From Theobroma cacao (Eukaryota; Streptophyta; Magnoliopsida; Malvales; Malvaceae), in NCBI RefSeq assembly GCF_000208745.1, contig NC_030854.1, positions 23,629,554 through 23,693,553 of the forward strand: a stretch of DNA of 64,000 nt, read 5' to 3'. Within the stretch, counting starts at the first letter, position 1. Each line of letters opens with the position of its first letter. The position numbers and the translations under genes are program-made. The notes beneath the pieces were generated by a model. That model worked only from the letters and a program-made list of their open reading frames with translations. It was not told the origin of the DNA and did no database searches. Positions 45,917-57,763 of the stretch are shown here, piece after piece.

Positions 45917-46744
45917 TTTTCTCAGAACGCATGTTTTGCTTTGAATGTAAAGTGCAAAGAATCGAGGATGTTGATTATTTTGTGAACTAAACTGACTTTT
46001 TTCTCTAAGGTTCGTATTTTCAAGTGGGTTGATTCCATGATTTGAAAAAGATAAGCTTTTTTTTTTAAAGTTTCGATCTTTTGCCTTTCGATGACCACCT
46101 CTTGAAGAAAGAAAATGTTTTAGCTCAAGGTTTTTCAGAATCGTGACTTAAAATGTGATTTTTGGAGTAAAAGAATCGTGTTTTTAAAGTTTAAAGCTCA
46201 AACATTTCAGCATTTAAAGAGTGAAGAACTGACATTTTGTAAAACTAGAATAAATTCTTTTTGCCCTAATTCCTAAAATTTTATTAATTTTTTTAAATAT
46301 TTAGAATTTTCGGAATCAATTCTTGAAAACGAAAGGTTGATTCTTTAGTATCAGAGGAAACAAAATTGAGTTTTGTGCAGCATGAGAATCGATTCTATGA
46401 AACTGAAACGTTGATTCTTGCACTTGACAAATTTTGAAAATTTTATAGAAAAGTAGGTGTAAAAAGCGTTTTAAGAGAAGAATTTAGTTCAATCTATGGC
46501 TTTCTTTGAGTTTGAATGATGCACATATATGAGATTAAATGCAAATGCAACAGTTTGCCATACAATACACCACAATAATCAAAATATCACAATATTAAAA
46601 AGAAATATTTAAAGTATATACAATCAAAGATAAATAATCAAACTTTCAAAAGAATAGAAAATCACTCAAGAGCAAGCAATCAATGTTCATATTTCATACA
46701 TGAATGAATTTTAGATTAGAATCACTCGATTTTGAGTTTGACCC
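45917..46744 (-). other. Non-coding stretch between gag and the extra ORF, where pol is missing
   Basis: AT-rich, with repeated 'gaatcgattc'/'ttgattctt' motifs as in the LTRs. No trace of pol domains in any frame I read. It may serve as leader for the downstream ORF. Confidence 0.6.
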
Positions 46745-48507
46745 TTATAGGCTCGTTCCTCCTTGGCTTGGTTTTTCTAAAAGGCACATTCTTACTTGAT
46801 TTTTGCTATCCAAATCTCGTTGGATCCTTTTTTTAGAATTTCTTAAGTTGATTCCTTTTGGAACCTCATTAGCCTCAAGAATTCTACCAAAAGTAGGTTT
46901 GGTTCCTTTTTGGACCCATGCCTTTTTGATCACTTTTCCTTTAAAAAACACCTCTCTAAATGGATAAAAATATATAGAGTGACCAACTTTATGACAACAT
47001 GTGCATAAATGTGATGAATCGTGTTTTTCATTCTCTTTTTAAGGAAAGTTTTTGTTTTTGTCTCTCTTTATGTTTAACTATACATTAGGCCTTCCTTATC
47101 AAAGAAAACCTTTTAAGCTTCAAGCATCTCATTCAGCTTTTGTGAACTCATATTCCATTTAGAGAATGATTCATCCAAATGTTCAATTTTCTTTTTTAAT
47201 ACATTTGCTTTATTTTCTAAACATTTGACTTTACCTTCTAGCTATATGTTGATTTTATCAAGATAATCATGTTCAACCTTGAGTTTTGAAATGATCTTTT
47301 TATCTTTCAAGGTCATATGCTCAAACTTAAAAGCCAAATCATCATATGCATCTTGAAGTTCATCAAATGTGTATGAATCATCATTTAAATCATAAGAGCA
47401 TGAGACAACGCTAGAAAAATGTACCTTAGAGTCGTCAATTCCCATTAAGCATATGTTTGCAATTTCTTCTTTATCCTTATCTTGTGATTCATCATTATCA
47501 CTCCACGCAGCCATCGTGGCTTTCTTCTTGAAGTCTTAAGGAATGCTTTTTTTTTAGATTTGAACATTCATATTTTGTATGATTGGGCTTCCCACACTCA
47601 TAGTAAATTATGAGGTCTTTCCATGGTCATCCTTTGGCATGTCTTTTTTAATGTTTCTCCTTTTTCCATCTTTATGAATAGATCTTCTATCACCTTGTTT
47701 GTTTTTAAAAAATCTATTAAACTTTTAGTCAACAAGGCTTCCTCTTCATTATCTTCTTATTCCTTATCATTATTGTTAAAATCATTTTCTTTGACAGCTT
47801 TAAACGCAATGCTTTCTTTTTGTATCTCCTTTAAGTGCTTCATCCTTTCTTCTACATGTCTAAGGGTCATCTCATTGGTAATAAGGGATCTTGGGAGCTC
47901 ATCTAGTTTAAACGTGCTCAAGTCTTTAGCTTCTTCTATGGTTGTTACCTTAGGTTTCCATGATCTCGATAAACAATGGAGGATTTTCTTCACTAATTGT
48001 GAACTAGGAATTTCACTCCTTAAAGCTTTTAGTCCTCTTATGACCTTTGTAAATATCTCATACATATCCTTAATGGACTCTCCATCTTTCATCTTAAAAA
48101 GCTCATAATCAAGAGTCAAGATACTAATTTTTGACGTTTTTACTTGACTTGTGCCTTCATAGTAATTTTCTAATGTATCCTAAATCTCCTTTGTTGAAGT
48201 GTACATTACCACCCTATTAAACGCACTCTCACTAAGAGCACATATCGGTGTTGTCACAATTTTTTTTGTTCAACTGTATTAGCTTTTTATCTTTGTCATC
48301 CTATTCAGCTCTTATTTTTACAAATCTCTCATTATCTATAAACTTACTAAGAATATAAGGTTCTTCTTTGATTGTATCCCATAAATCTAAATCAATTGAT
48401 TGGATAAAATTTTCAAACCTCATCTTTCAAAAAGGGTAGTTCTCGCTTATGAACATGGGTGGTCTCATCATGGACTGCCTTTCCCCGATAAAGTTTAAAG
48501 ATGCCAT
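46745..48507 (-). pseudogene. SIRE-like gag of the pol-less element
   Basis: An ATG at 48507 starts 'MASLNFIGERQSMMRPPMF', shifts near 48420, and continues 'FENFIQSIDLDLWDTIKEEP'. The frame 47757-48119 is the capsid core ('LDYELFKMKDGESIKDMY', 'SRSWKPKVTTIEEAKDLS'). 47242-47514 is the acidic part ('YTFDELQDAYDDLAFKFEHM'). The knuckle 'CTCCHKVGHSIYFYPFR' is near 46960-47010, with the last cysteine lost. The frame closes at 46745. Compared with the SIRE gag at 23880-25429 it is related but distinct. Confidence 0.88.
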
Positions 48508-48570
48508 CTTTGTTACTTTAAGCTTTGCCTTAGGATCTTTCAAAGGTTGTTAGACTTGCAAACTTGAGAA

Positions 48571-48585
48571 CCTACTCTGATAACA
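48571..48585 (-). other. Primer-binding site of the pol-less SIRE-like element
   Basis: Minus strand TTATCAGAGTAGG, a two-to-three-base variant of the initiator tRNA-Met site TGGTATCAGAGC, two to three bases inside the LTR. Confidence 0.8.
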
Positions 48586-48587
48586 AT

Positions 48588-50431
48588 TGTTAGATGAAAT
48601 AAGCATAAAGTAAAGAAGTAAGAAGGAGGTGACTTGGTTACCAAATAAAGATTCCCCCATTTTGATTCAAATCCAATGCAAAAGCTTAAAAAGTAGGGTA
48701 ATAAAAATAGAGTATGAAATAAGCAAATAAAGTGTAAAAATAAAGAGACTCAGCCACGATTTTTTAGAGGTTTGACCTTTAGTGCCTATGTATTCTCACT
48801 TAATAGCACAAGAAGTTTGTATCTACTATAAACTGCCTTTCAAGGAGCAAGCATAATTTTTACACAAACACTGTCTTTTCCAGAAGAGCAAGCATAACCT
48901 TTACACTACCTTTTCGTGAATAGCAAGCATAACCTCTACACTGTCTTTTTAAGAAGAGCAAGCATAACCTCTGCATTGCCTTTTTCAATAGGAACAAGCA
49001 TAACCTATACATTGCTTTTTCAAGAGAAAAAAGCATAACCTCATTACCTTTTGCTTAGAGGTATAACCAGTACTACCTTTTCTAGTTGAGGTATAACTTT
49101 TACTACCTTTACAAGGAGTTATAACCTTCAGCACTACCTTCTCATGAAGGTGTAACCTTCAGCACTACTTTTTCAAGGAGGTATAACCATTACAGTACCT
49201 TTTTCTTGGAGGTATAACTAGAAACAACAGTGGATTACAAAGATTTTAGCTTTTGACCTCTAACAAGGCTGATGAGCTATTTAAGTGCAAAAAAATGAAA
49301 ACTTTCTGAGGTATATGAACTAATGAATGGATCTCGTTGCTCAAAAAGTTTTAAAGGTGAGGAAAGGAATGATCTTTCCAAGTTTTTTGCTCACATTCTA
49401 TCTAAAAAAAAGATCTTGAAGCTTTTCTCTAATTTCAACTCCTTTATCTAAAAGAGGGTTTTTTCTCTTCTTTTCTGCTCATCTTCTCTCTCTTTCTAGT
49501 GTCCTTATTTGAGGCATTTATAGGCCTTGAGGAAATTACCCATAAGGGTAAATTTGGATTAAATTTTGAACATTATAGGTTAGTTAGATCTTTTCTATCG
49601 TATTAAAAAAATCAATTTTTCCATATCCAATTTCAATTGTTTCTTTAGTCTAGAGTTAGACAGAATCGATGCTTTATCATTGAAATATCAGTTCTTCATT
49701 TCATCCCCAAAAGTTGCACTTTTCTATTCCATAAAAATTGATTATTCCTTCCCAAGGTGTCAATTCTTTCCTATAGTCTAGTGCCAATTTGAATTTCAAA
49801 TTTAAACTTTGCTACTCTAATCTTATTTATAAGTCTTTTCTCTTTCTTGATCTCCAAGTTTCTTGAATTTTATCCTTAGTGCTCTAGGAATCGATTCTTT
49901 TTTTCCAAAATTCGTTTCTTTGATCTTCAAAATTAGTGTGTTGACTTTTTGGCTTTCTTTATATGTCTTTTCTCTTTTTGATCTTCCAAGGTTCTGAATT
50001 TGGTCTTTTGTGTTTTAATAATCGATTCTTCTTTTCCAGAAATTGGTTCTTTGATCTTCAAAATTAGCATCTTGACTTCTTGGCTTGGAGTTGATTTTGC
50101 CTTTAATAGAGATTTCTTCATCATGCTTGAACTTCTTTGTCAGCCTTTTGTAACTCTAGAATTGATTCTTCTTTTCTCAAGTGTCGATTCTTCTTGTACA
50201 AAATAAGAAATTTTACTTTTCTGTTTGATTTGAATTGATTCTTGGTTCTTGAAAGGTTGATTCTTGAGGCTAGCATTTTGAATTTGAGTTTGGAATAAAA
50301 CACTTTTCTTTATAAAACTAACTTCAAAAATCTTGAGGATCTCCTTCAAGTGTAGAAACATTTTCCATCATTTACAAAAGCATATTTAACTCAATCAATT
50401 TTGTCATTTCAAAACCAGGGTAAAGCTAACA
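48588..50431 (-). repeat. 5' LTR of the pol-less SIRE-like element
   Basis: 1844 bp, TGTTAGATGAAATAAGC to AAAGCTAACA on the plus strand. Carries an expanded array of ~42-bp units ('agaagagcaagcataacctc' and 'ggtataac(c)..tactacctt') at 48835-49215. Four frames at 49933-50361 overlap each other in low-complexity LTR sequence and are not genes. Confidence 0.9.
48835..49215. repeat. ~42-bp repeat array in the 5' LTR
   Basis: About nine imperfect units containing 'gcaagcataacct' or 'ggtataac' followed by 'tacactacctttt'. The partner LTR near 42820-42970 has only about four, explaining the LTR length difference. Confidence 0.8.
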
Positions 50432-50436
50432 TGTTC

Positions 50437-51200
50437 AAAGTTCAACTGCTATGTTTCAAATTCTTCATATAGACATATGGGGTCTTTATGCTATACCAAC
50501 TTCCTCTGGTCATCATTATTTCCTAACTTTGGTTGATGATTTTAGTCGTTTTACATGGATATTATTGATGAGGAGCAAATTTGATGTTAAATTCATAATC
50601 CATTCATTCTTCGATTGTGTTAAAAATTAGTTTCACACTTCTATTAAACGGATTCATTTTGATAATGGCAAAGAGTTTGAACTTGCTAATTTTTATTCCT
50701 CAACAGGTATCGTTCATCAATTATCTTGTGTGGACAGACCATAGGAAAATGGTGTTGTTGAAAGAAACATCAACGCCTTCTTGTAGTTGCAAGATCTTTG
50801 TTACATCAGTCAAAATTACCTTTTCTTTTTTGAGGTGGTGCATTTCTTACTGTAACTCGTATAATCAATAGAGTGCCTACCCTTGTCCTTAACAGCAATA
50901 CTCCATATGAGCTTTTCTATGATAAACCTCCTGTTTATAATCATTTCAAAGTCTTTGGTTGCTTATGTTTTGTGTATACCTTGAGTCAACAATGAACAAA
51001 ATTTGACAAAAGAGCAAGTAAGTGTGTTTTATTAAGTTATCCAAACGGTGCCAAAAGCTATAAGGTATATGATATTGATGCACAAAAGGTCTTGGTTTCA
51101 AGAAATGTAGTTTTTCATGAGCATATATTTCCTTTCATAGTATTCAACAAAATTCACCTTCTCCTGCATTTTCTTAAATACTTAATGTGCATGATATTAA
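50437..51200 (+). pseudogene. Integrase core of the plus-strand copia element
   Basis: Resumes after the nested element with 'QILHIDIWGLYAIPTSSGH' (first catalytic Asp present), 'LTLVDDFSRFTWILLM', 'FDNGKEFE' and 'ENGVVERNIN'. Then 'FKVFGCLCFV' and 'FDKRASKCVLLSYP' (near 50950-51050). Stops and shifts near 50625 and 50742 break it. Confidence 0.88.
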
Positions 51201-51559
51201 TTTTGATGTTTTTCATAGTAACCTTAACAATTTACCTTCTTTAATCAATCTCTTTTTGAGTCATCTTCAATAGTACCTCAACCATGTTTAGACACTTTTG
51301 TTTCATCAAAAACCAATGAAAATTCACCAAATTCAGCTTTTTATGATAGTATGTACACATTACCTACTGATTTTGTTTTATCGACATCCTCTTAAATACT
51401 TAGATGTTCACTAGGTTGATATTCCTCTAAATGTTCATACTATCACTTTTCATCCCATTGCTAATTTCTTATCATGTTAACAATTTTCTCTTACTCATAA
51501 AGTCTTTATTACCTCATTGACTTAAATTCCTGAACCTCATACTTAATCACCAAGCTATT
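51201..51559 (+). other. Integrase-RT linker of the copia element
   Basis: Low-conservation linker between integrase and RT, with Ser/Pro/Asn-rich remnants in broken frames. Nothing else is visible. Confidence 0.5.
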
Positions 51560-52805
51560 CAATTTCTTCAATGGAGAGAAGCCATGCAAAGTGAATTACA
51601 AGCTTTAGAGGATAATGGTACATGGATCATAGTACCTTTATCCCTTGATTTTTATATTATTAGTTGTAAATGAGTATATAAGGTCAAAATGAATGTTGAC
51701 GATATTGTAGAAAGGTATAAGGCTTATTTGGTTACTAAGGTTTACAGCTAATGGGAGGGTTTTGACTACCAACAAACCTTCAACCTGTTACAAAACAAAA
51801 CATCGTTTGGATTTTTCTAGCTTTGGCAGGAGCTCATAATTGGTTTTTATTTCAGCTTGATAGTAACAATGCATTTCTCAATGGTGACTTAGATGAAACT
51901 ATGTCTATGACACTTCCACCTAGTTATGTTGTTAAAGAGGAATATTCTCCTGATTTTAAGTTGGTATGTAGGTTGCATAAGTCTTTATATGGACTCAAAC
52001 AAGCTTTGCGATAATAGAATTTTAAATTCACTGCTATCTTATTGCAATATGGTTTTCATTAATCATTATTGAACTATTCATTGTTTACAAAGACCATTAG
52101 TATAAGAGATTTTATTGCCCTGCTGGTTTATGTTGATGACAGCTTAATATGAAGCATTTTTGTTGAGGCTACAGAGCATGTTAAAAAGTACTTGAGTTTA
52201 CTCGTCAAGTTGAAATACCTTGGTATAGTAAAGTAATTCCTCGGCCTTAAGATTGCAAGATTACATGAAGGAATTTTAGTTTGTTAGTGCAAATATACAT
52301 TGGATATTTTAGAAGATTATGGGTTACTAAGAGCAAAACAGTGACAACTCCCATTGACTACAATCACAAACTCAAGAAACTTGGTGATGACAAATAAATG
52401 ACAAATCCTACTACTTATAAATAGTTACTGAGTAATCTTTTATATCTTACTTTCACTAGGTCGGATATTAGTCATGCTCTGTAAGTCTTGTCACAATTTA
52501 TGGATAAGCTCATGAACACATGTTAGTTGCACAAAGGGTATTGAAATATCTAAAACAACACCTGACCAAGGAGTTTTATAGAAAGCAAAATCAATTTTAT
52601 GGATTAAAGCATATTCTGAGAGTGATTGGGCAAGTTGCTTGGAAATAAGAAAATTCGTTACTAGATATATTATGTTTCTTGGAGATTCATTAATTATTTG
52701 GAAATACAAGAAACAAACAGTGGTTGCTCAGAGCTGTGTTGAAGCACAGTATCAAGCCATGGCCTCTACTTATTTTGAAGTTATCTGGTTGTAGTATTTG
52801 TTAAC
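51560..52805 (+). pseudogene. Reverse transcriptase and RNase H of the plus-strand copia element
   Basis: 'REAMQSELQALEDNGTW' near 51575-51625, 'QLDSNNAFLNGDLDE' and 'LHKSLYGLKQA' in the frame 51823-52014, 'LLVYVDDSLI' near 52120-52145 and 'FLGLKIARLHEGI'. RNase H: 'AYSESDWASC' near 52610, 'VTRYIMFLGDSLIIWKYKKQ', 'CVEAQYQAMA' and 'EVIWL' then a stop. The frame is interrupted around 52806 by the SIRE LTR fragment. Many stops. Confidence 0.88.
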
Positions 52806-54842
52806 TTTAAAATTATTAAAGTTTTGATTATGACAAAATGATCAAATTTGCTTAAGCATTATTTGAGTGATCCTTGACAAGTTTTTGAAATGATTTAACT
52901 CCCATACATTTGGTCTTACATAGTTACAACCTTAACTCTTGAAGTTATTGAACTATATCTATAAGCTTGTATGACTTAGGTGTATAAGTGTTTATGATTC
53001 TCATTCATTAAAGTCGAATTTAAAGATTAAAAGAAAATCTAAATGCACTCATTAAAGGGGAGTTTTTAATAACTTTTTTAATGATGACAAAAAAGGAAAT
53101 AAGGAAGACTAAGTTAAATAAAGTTTGATAGGTCTTGATGTTTAATTTATGTGTGTAATGCTAAATTATGGTTTTGTTGAATGCTAGTTATTATGGATAT
53201 TCAATATATCTTGCTTAGTTATTGTGGATATTGTATATCTTGTTTAGCTACTGTGGATGTTATAAATATTTTATTGTAAATCTTTAAAGAAAACTAGTTG
53301 CATTAACTAAGGGGAAGCAACTCATTATGCATAAAGATTTGAAGCATTCATATTGAACATAGACATTGCACTCTTAATATAGGAGTGTTTTGTCATAATT
53401 AAAAATAAAAGAGAGAGAATGTTGACTCCATGTGTTTTTGATGATAACAAAATATTCCCATTCATTGGTCTTTAATTATATTATTTAAGTGTGCAGGAGA
53501 AAGCTTAAAGTCATTAATATATTTGGCATTTGAAAGCCAGTCAAGATGCTTGTTCAATTGCAAGATGGGTTAATTGGTTAAACAAGGAAAGAAGAAAGAG
53601 CTTTAATGAAGACAGATTAGTCTTAACCGATTGACACAAATCCTTAATCAATTAAAGCAATTTTTGGTGCTACATTAAGGATAGAAAGAAAGGTTTTAAC
53701 TAGTTAACCCAAGGTTTAATCAGCTAAGTAGGTGTTGGATGCAAAACAGAAGCCTTTTAATCAGTTAAAGGAAAGGAGTTAACTAGTTAAAGGTTAAAGT
53801 TAAAGTGTCAAGAAGCACCAAAATTCAAATTCAAAATATTGATGACCACTTAAGGCACCAAACCAAGAGATTTAAAGTTGAAGACTTCTTAATTGGTTGA
53901 AGCCCATTTTTATCAGTTAAGGATGAATGGAGAGAAGCTTCAATTAGTTAAAGAGAGCGTTAATCAGTTGAAAGGAGGATAGCCAAAAATAATGCTTGAA
54001 GGTGCTTGAAAATAAAAAGTTATTAATCAATTAAAGCTGTCCTTAATTGGTTAACACAGAGAAGCATGTGCAAGTCAAAGAAGACTTAATTGGTTAAAGC
54101 CTGCCTTTAACTGATTAATGAAGCACTATCTACACATTTGAATTTAAGCACAAAAGGACAACATGATTGCAAGAAATGGCTAGTTTTTGTCTTTAATGGC
54201 TAGAAGTGATTTTTCAAGTATTTAAAGCCTCTCCAATAGTAAAAAATGATAGAGAGAAGCCATCTAAAGTGAGTTTGAGCTTAGAAGACCAAAAACCTTC
54301 TATTTACATTGTATTCCACTCCCATCTTTTGAAAAAGTGTTTGAGTTTAACTTTGTACATCTCAGATCAGCTAGGTGATCAATTGTGCTTCATCTTGTTT
54401 TCATTTCTAGATTACATAGAGTGTGTGAGGCACTCTAAGGGGTTGTTATAGGTTTTAAATTAACCTAAGAAAAGTTAGTTTTGGGTTTTGGTTGATCCCC
54501 GAAAAAACCATTGTTAAAGGTTGTGGCTGAGCTTATGAAAAGCCATTGTAAAAGCTCGGTGGAAGCTTAGAAATTCCACTGATTTTAGTGAATTGGTTTG
54601 AAAATCCTTGATTAGGAGATCAAGGTAGTGGATGTAGGTTAAGAGGACCAAACCACTACAAATCGTTGTGTTTTGTCTATTTTTTTTTATTTTCTTCTCA
54701 CTCTTAACACTTAAATCATTCTTCCAACAAGCTTTAAACTTTTATTTTCAAATTCCCTTAATCAGCTCTTTACTTGGAAAGAATTTTCTTATCATTCCAA
54801 AAGTGCTATTAAACCCCTTTAGCACGCTCTTTGGGACCAACA
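52806..54842 (+). mobile_element. 5'-truncated SIRE-type element: 3' internal part and 3' LTR
   Basis: 53420-54842 (1423 bp) is an LTR from TGTTGACTCCATG to TTGGGACCAACA, the reverse-complement family of the LTRs at 12269 and 25486. A polypurine tract 'taaaagagagagaa' precedes it, and 52806-53419 is 3' internal non-coding sequence. The LTR has 'ttaatcagttaa/ttaattggttaa' motifs replacing the ttagtcgactaa motifs of its relatives. 5' LTR and coding region are absent. Host sequence ATCTGGTTGTAG/ATTTGGTTGTAG flanks both sides (52783-52794 and 54845-54856), a 12-base near-repeat rather than a 5-bp duplication. Confidence 0.75.
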
Positions 54843-54946
54843 GCATTTGGTTGTAGATTTTGGGAACCAAATGTGATTCACTATGATGCTTTATTGTGAT
54901 AATCAATAAGCTATTTATATATGTAAAAATCCAATCTTCCATTATT
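54843..54946 (+). pseudogene. RNase H fragment of the copia element between two insertions
   Basis: 'LYCDNQ' then stop then 'AIYICKNPIFH' (54885-54945) is the RNase H segment around the last catalytic Asp. It continues after the next insertion at 57586 with 'DIEHFIHEKVLASLI'. Confidence 0.8.
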
Positions 54947-57585
54947 GTATCTGTCACGACCCAATTTCCCGGGCCATGACTGAAGCATGAGCTCAATGAG
55001 CATAACTCACTAAACCCAAGCAAGCCTATCCATTTACCTTTGCTTAACAAATTTATCATATCATGCATACACACACACCTTTTCCCGGGTGTGAACATAG
55101 CCAAAACACAATGGCATTATTGATAATAATATACATGCACTATATTAGTCATGTATTTAGCAATTTACATTGCATACACATATTCACATTGTTAGATTGT
55201 ATTCACAATACAAAAGGACCCATGACTTGCAGCGGAGACATTTACAATAAAAGGGATTACTATCGAATGCCAAACACATACCCAAGAGATGCAGTACGGG
55301 GACTCCTCGATCTGGGGTCCAATAGTCACTTGATCTGAAAACATGAATTTTTATAAAACGTGAGTACAATACTCAGTGAGTGAATATTAGAAGGGAACAA
55401 GCATTCTCAACTAGGAAATTTGACAATCATGATGCACCGGTTGAAAATAAGGCCATTTTCATCTAACTACTATTCCAAACCCTTTTTCCCTTAAAACAAG
55501 CCATCCTGCTAAAATGACAATAGCAACATGTAACACATGTAAACTTCCAAATTTCAACAAAACAAACGCTTACATATTTGCATTTACAACCATATACCCA
55601 TCATCAACATGCACACCATCCCATCATCATCATCTCATATGCAACTGCTTATGCGCATATAGCCGGGTCAGCAATGGCTTATGTGCACTCCCACTCACAC
55701 GTAGTCGGGTCAACAACGGCTTATGTGCACTCCTACTCGCACATAGCCGGGTCAGCAGCGGCTTATGTGCACTCTTACTCGCACATAGCCGGGTCCAAAT
55801 CAACATGCAAAGAAGCATCCAATGCATATCATGCATTTTATCATATTGTGATAACACATAAACCATTGTATACCACATTTTCACAATATAAAATCATTAT
55901 ACTAAAAGCTTGTTCCCAAGGTACATTTTCTAAGACAAGTTGGATAGAATCTTTCATATTCCCTAAAACAAGTTTGGAATGCAAGTCCACTCACCGGTAT
56001 CGAAAATCCAGATTCCGGGTGCACTCGGACTAATAGCCCTCAAGCGCAATTCCTTTGTCTTTTCCGAATGTCTCACTACCTTGACAAATAACAAAGTCGA
56101 GGAATTTACTATATTGTCCCTAAATTGATATAAACTAATTTAAATTACTAATGCTTGATACGTCAATGCAAAAATACGTCTGATTACCACTTAATCGCGG
56201 TATCGATTAAATTCGATCGATCACCCGATTAATTGGCGATTATGTCCAAATCACCTCCAAATTAATCTATTTCTCCTCTAATACCTTAGTTTACCACATA
56301 CCATTTAAATAAAGCCAAATTCAGCATTAGAACCCTCACAGTTCCTTATAGAAAAATTCGGTCATTTGGTGCACTAGCACCGAAATTTTTCTACATAACT
56401 GTTTCACCTTAATTCATCATATTTCCAAGCCATTTTCCTTGAAATAAAAACAATCCCCCATTGATATTCAGCCCTCATGGTTCGACCAACAAGGAACCCT
56501 AGAGAAATTGAATATTTCTTTTGTGTTTTTGTTCATAACCATGCTTAACTATCCCTAAACACTAACATAGTCTAAAATCAAATTATTCCAACAACAATTC
56601 CTCTTCCATACCCATTTTTCAGAATTGAATTCATCATGATAACTCAATATTCAACCATGGAAATCAAGAACAAAAGCATGGGTAAGCTAGGTATCAAGGA
56701 GAATTAAAGAAATTTTAACTTACCTAGCTTGTTTCCTTGATTTCTTCACATTTTCTTTGAATTTCCACCTAGGTTTTCTTGTTTTTCCCTTTTTTCTTCC
56801 TTTTTTCTTGTTGCTGGTTGCCTAGGCCAAATATGGTGAGAGAGTTGGGGATTTAATGGGCTGATTTCTATAGAAAATAATCAAGCATGCCACGTGTCAC
56901 ATGCTTATTGGCCCAATTTTTAACTTTTTTACTTTTTCTTCTTAATTTTCCACCATAAATATTCTGGTCTTTATCCAATCCTACCACATTTAAAATCCCT
57001 TGATCTTGACAAGTGCTGGGGTGAAAAATTTACTAATTTGCCCCTGAGATGAAAAAATTACGATTTTACCCCTATACTCTGAAATGTACCAAAATCACAT
57101 TATTTCTACTTTTCAACCTCAAATAACACTAATATTGATCAATATTAACCAAATGGGGCAAAAAAATTGTTTCATAAAGATTCTCGTTTAGTCCTCTAGT
57201 GGCAAAATTATCATTTTGCCCTTGTGCTCCAAAAATACTGAGAATCATAATTTTTCACTGCTAAACATCATTTTATACTCCAATAATCATAATTATGTTT
57301 CATATAATTACTCTTGGTTAAATGTGATCAAATCTTGGCTAGAAATCTCCATTTAATCATCAAATGGTAAAATGACCGTTTTGTCCCTAATCGGTCAATT
57401 TTCCTGATGGACTCTAAACTGGACCTTGAACTCCGAATCACTATTCTAAGCCATTATGTGGGTTTCAATATTTTTAAATTTCTCTTAGAATTTCTATTTA
57501 AACTAGTTCAAGGCTCGATTAACTTAGTTGTACCACTCGGTACAATACCGTCTTTTAATCGAGCTTGACAAGGTCTCACAATATC
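54947..57585 (-). mobile_element. Solo LTR of the TGTGAGACC...GTGACA family, TSD GTATC/ATATC
   Basis: The LTR is 54952-57580 (2629 bp). In minus orientation it reads TGTGAGACCTTGTC to AATTGGGTCGTGACA. Flanks GTATC and ATATC agree at 4 of 5. It holds a 42-bp minisatellite (55662-55796), a promoter-like 'attttctatagaaatc' near 56868-56883 with 'gacacgtggc' just upstream, hairpins 'ggtaaaatgaccgttttgtcc' and the head near-palindrome ttgtacc-N6-ggtacaa near 57529-57547. Frames at 55063-55369, 55514-56033 and 55630-55884 exist only because the 42-bp period is a multiple of three. Confidence 0.9.
55662..55796. repeat. 42-bp minisatellite in the LTR
   Basis: Units beginning gccgggtcagc at 55662, 55704, 55746 and a partial at 55788, an exact 42-base period. 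A related unit ('gggagtgcacatgagctgatga') occurs twice at 60170-60250 and as a variant at 20680-20745. Confidence 0.93.
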
Positions 57586-57763
57586 ATGGACATTGAGCAC
57601 TTTATTCATGAGAAGGTTCTTGCTAGTTTGATTTAACCATTGCATATTCCTACCAAGTTCTAGTTAGCTTATCTATTTACAAAATGGCTACAACAGAAGC
57701 AATTTCATTACTTACTAAGCAAAACAAGAGTTCATAACATTCACATTTCACCTTGAGGAGGAG
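57586..57763 (+). pseudogene. C-terminal end of copia RNase H and 3' untranslated part
   Basis: 'DIEHFIHEKVLASLI' at 57589-57635, a stop, then 'PTKF' and 'QLIYLQNGYNRSNFITY'-type remnants. A 'cttgaggaggagt' tract just before the LTR is the likely polypurine site. Confidence 0.75.

Larger units (their letters stand above)
40928..50436 (-). mobile_element. Pol-less SIRE-like copia element, TSD TGTTT/TGTTC
   Basis: The element occupies 40933-50431, flanked by TGTTT (40928-40932) and TGTTC (50432-50436). It interrupts the host integrase region, whose frame continues on both sides. Transcribed on the minus strand: 5' LTR 48588-50431, primer site, gag (46745-48507), extra ORF (44592-45916), polypurine tract, 3' LTR 40933-44144. 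No protease, integrase, RT or RNase H motif was seen between gag and the extra ORF. It would depend on enzymes supplied by an autonomous relative. Confidence 0.88.

Noticed and set aside
55514..56033. Frames of 115 and 151 codons with repeated His/Ser/Ala units
   Set aside because: Product of the 42-bp minisatellite inside an LTR; the repeats stay open in several frames on both strands.
54947..57585. DNA transposon with terminal inverted repeats (TGTCACGACC / GGTCTCACA)
   Set aside because: The inverted similarity is short, duplications are 5 bp, and internal TATA-like promoter regions fit LTRs. No transposase was found anywhere.
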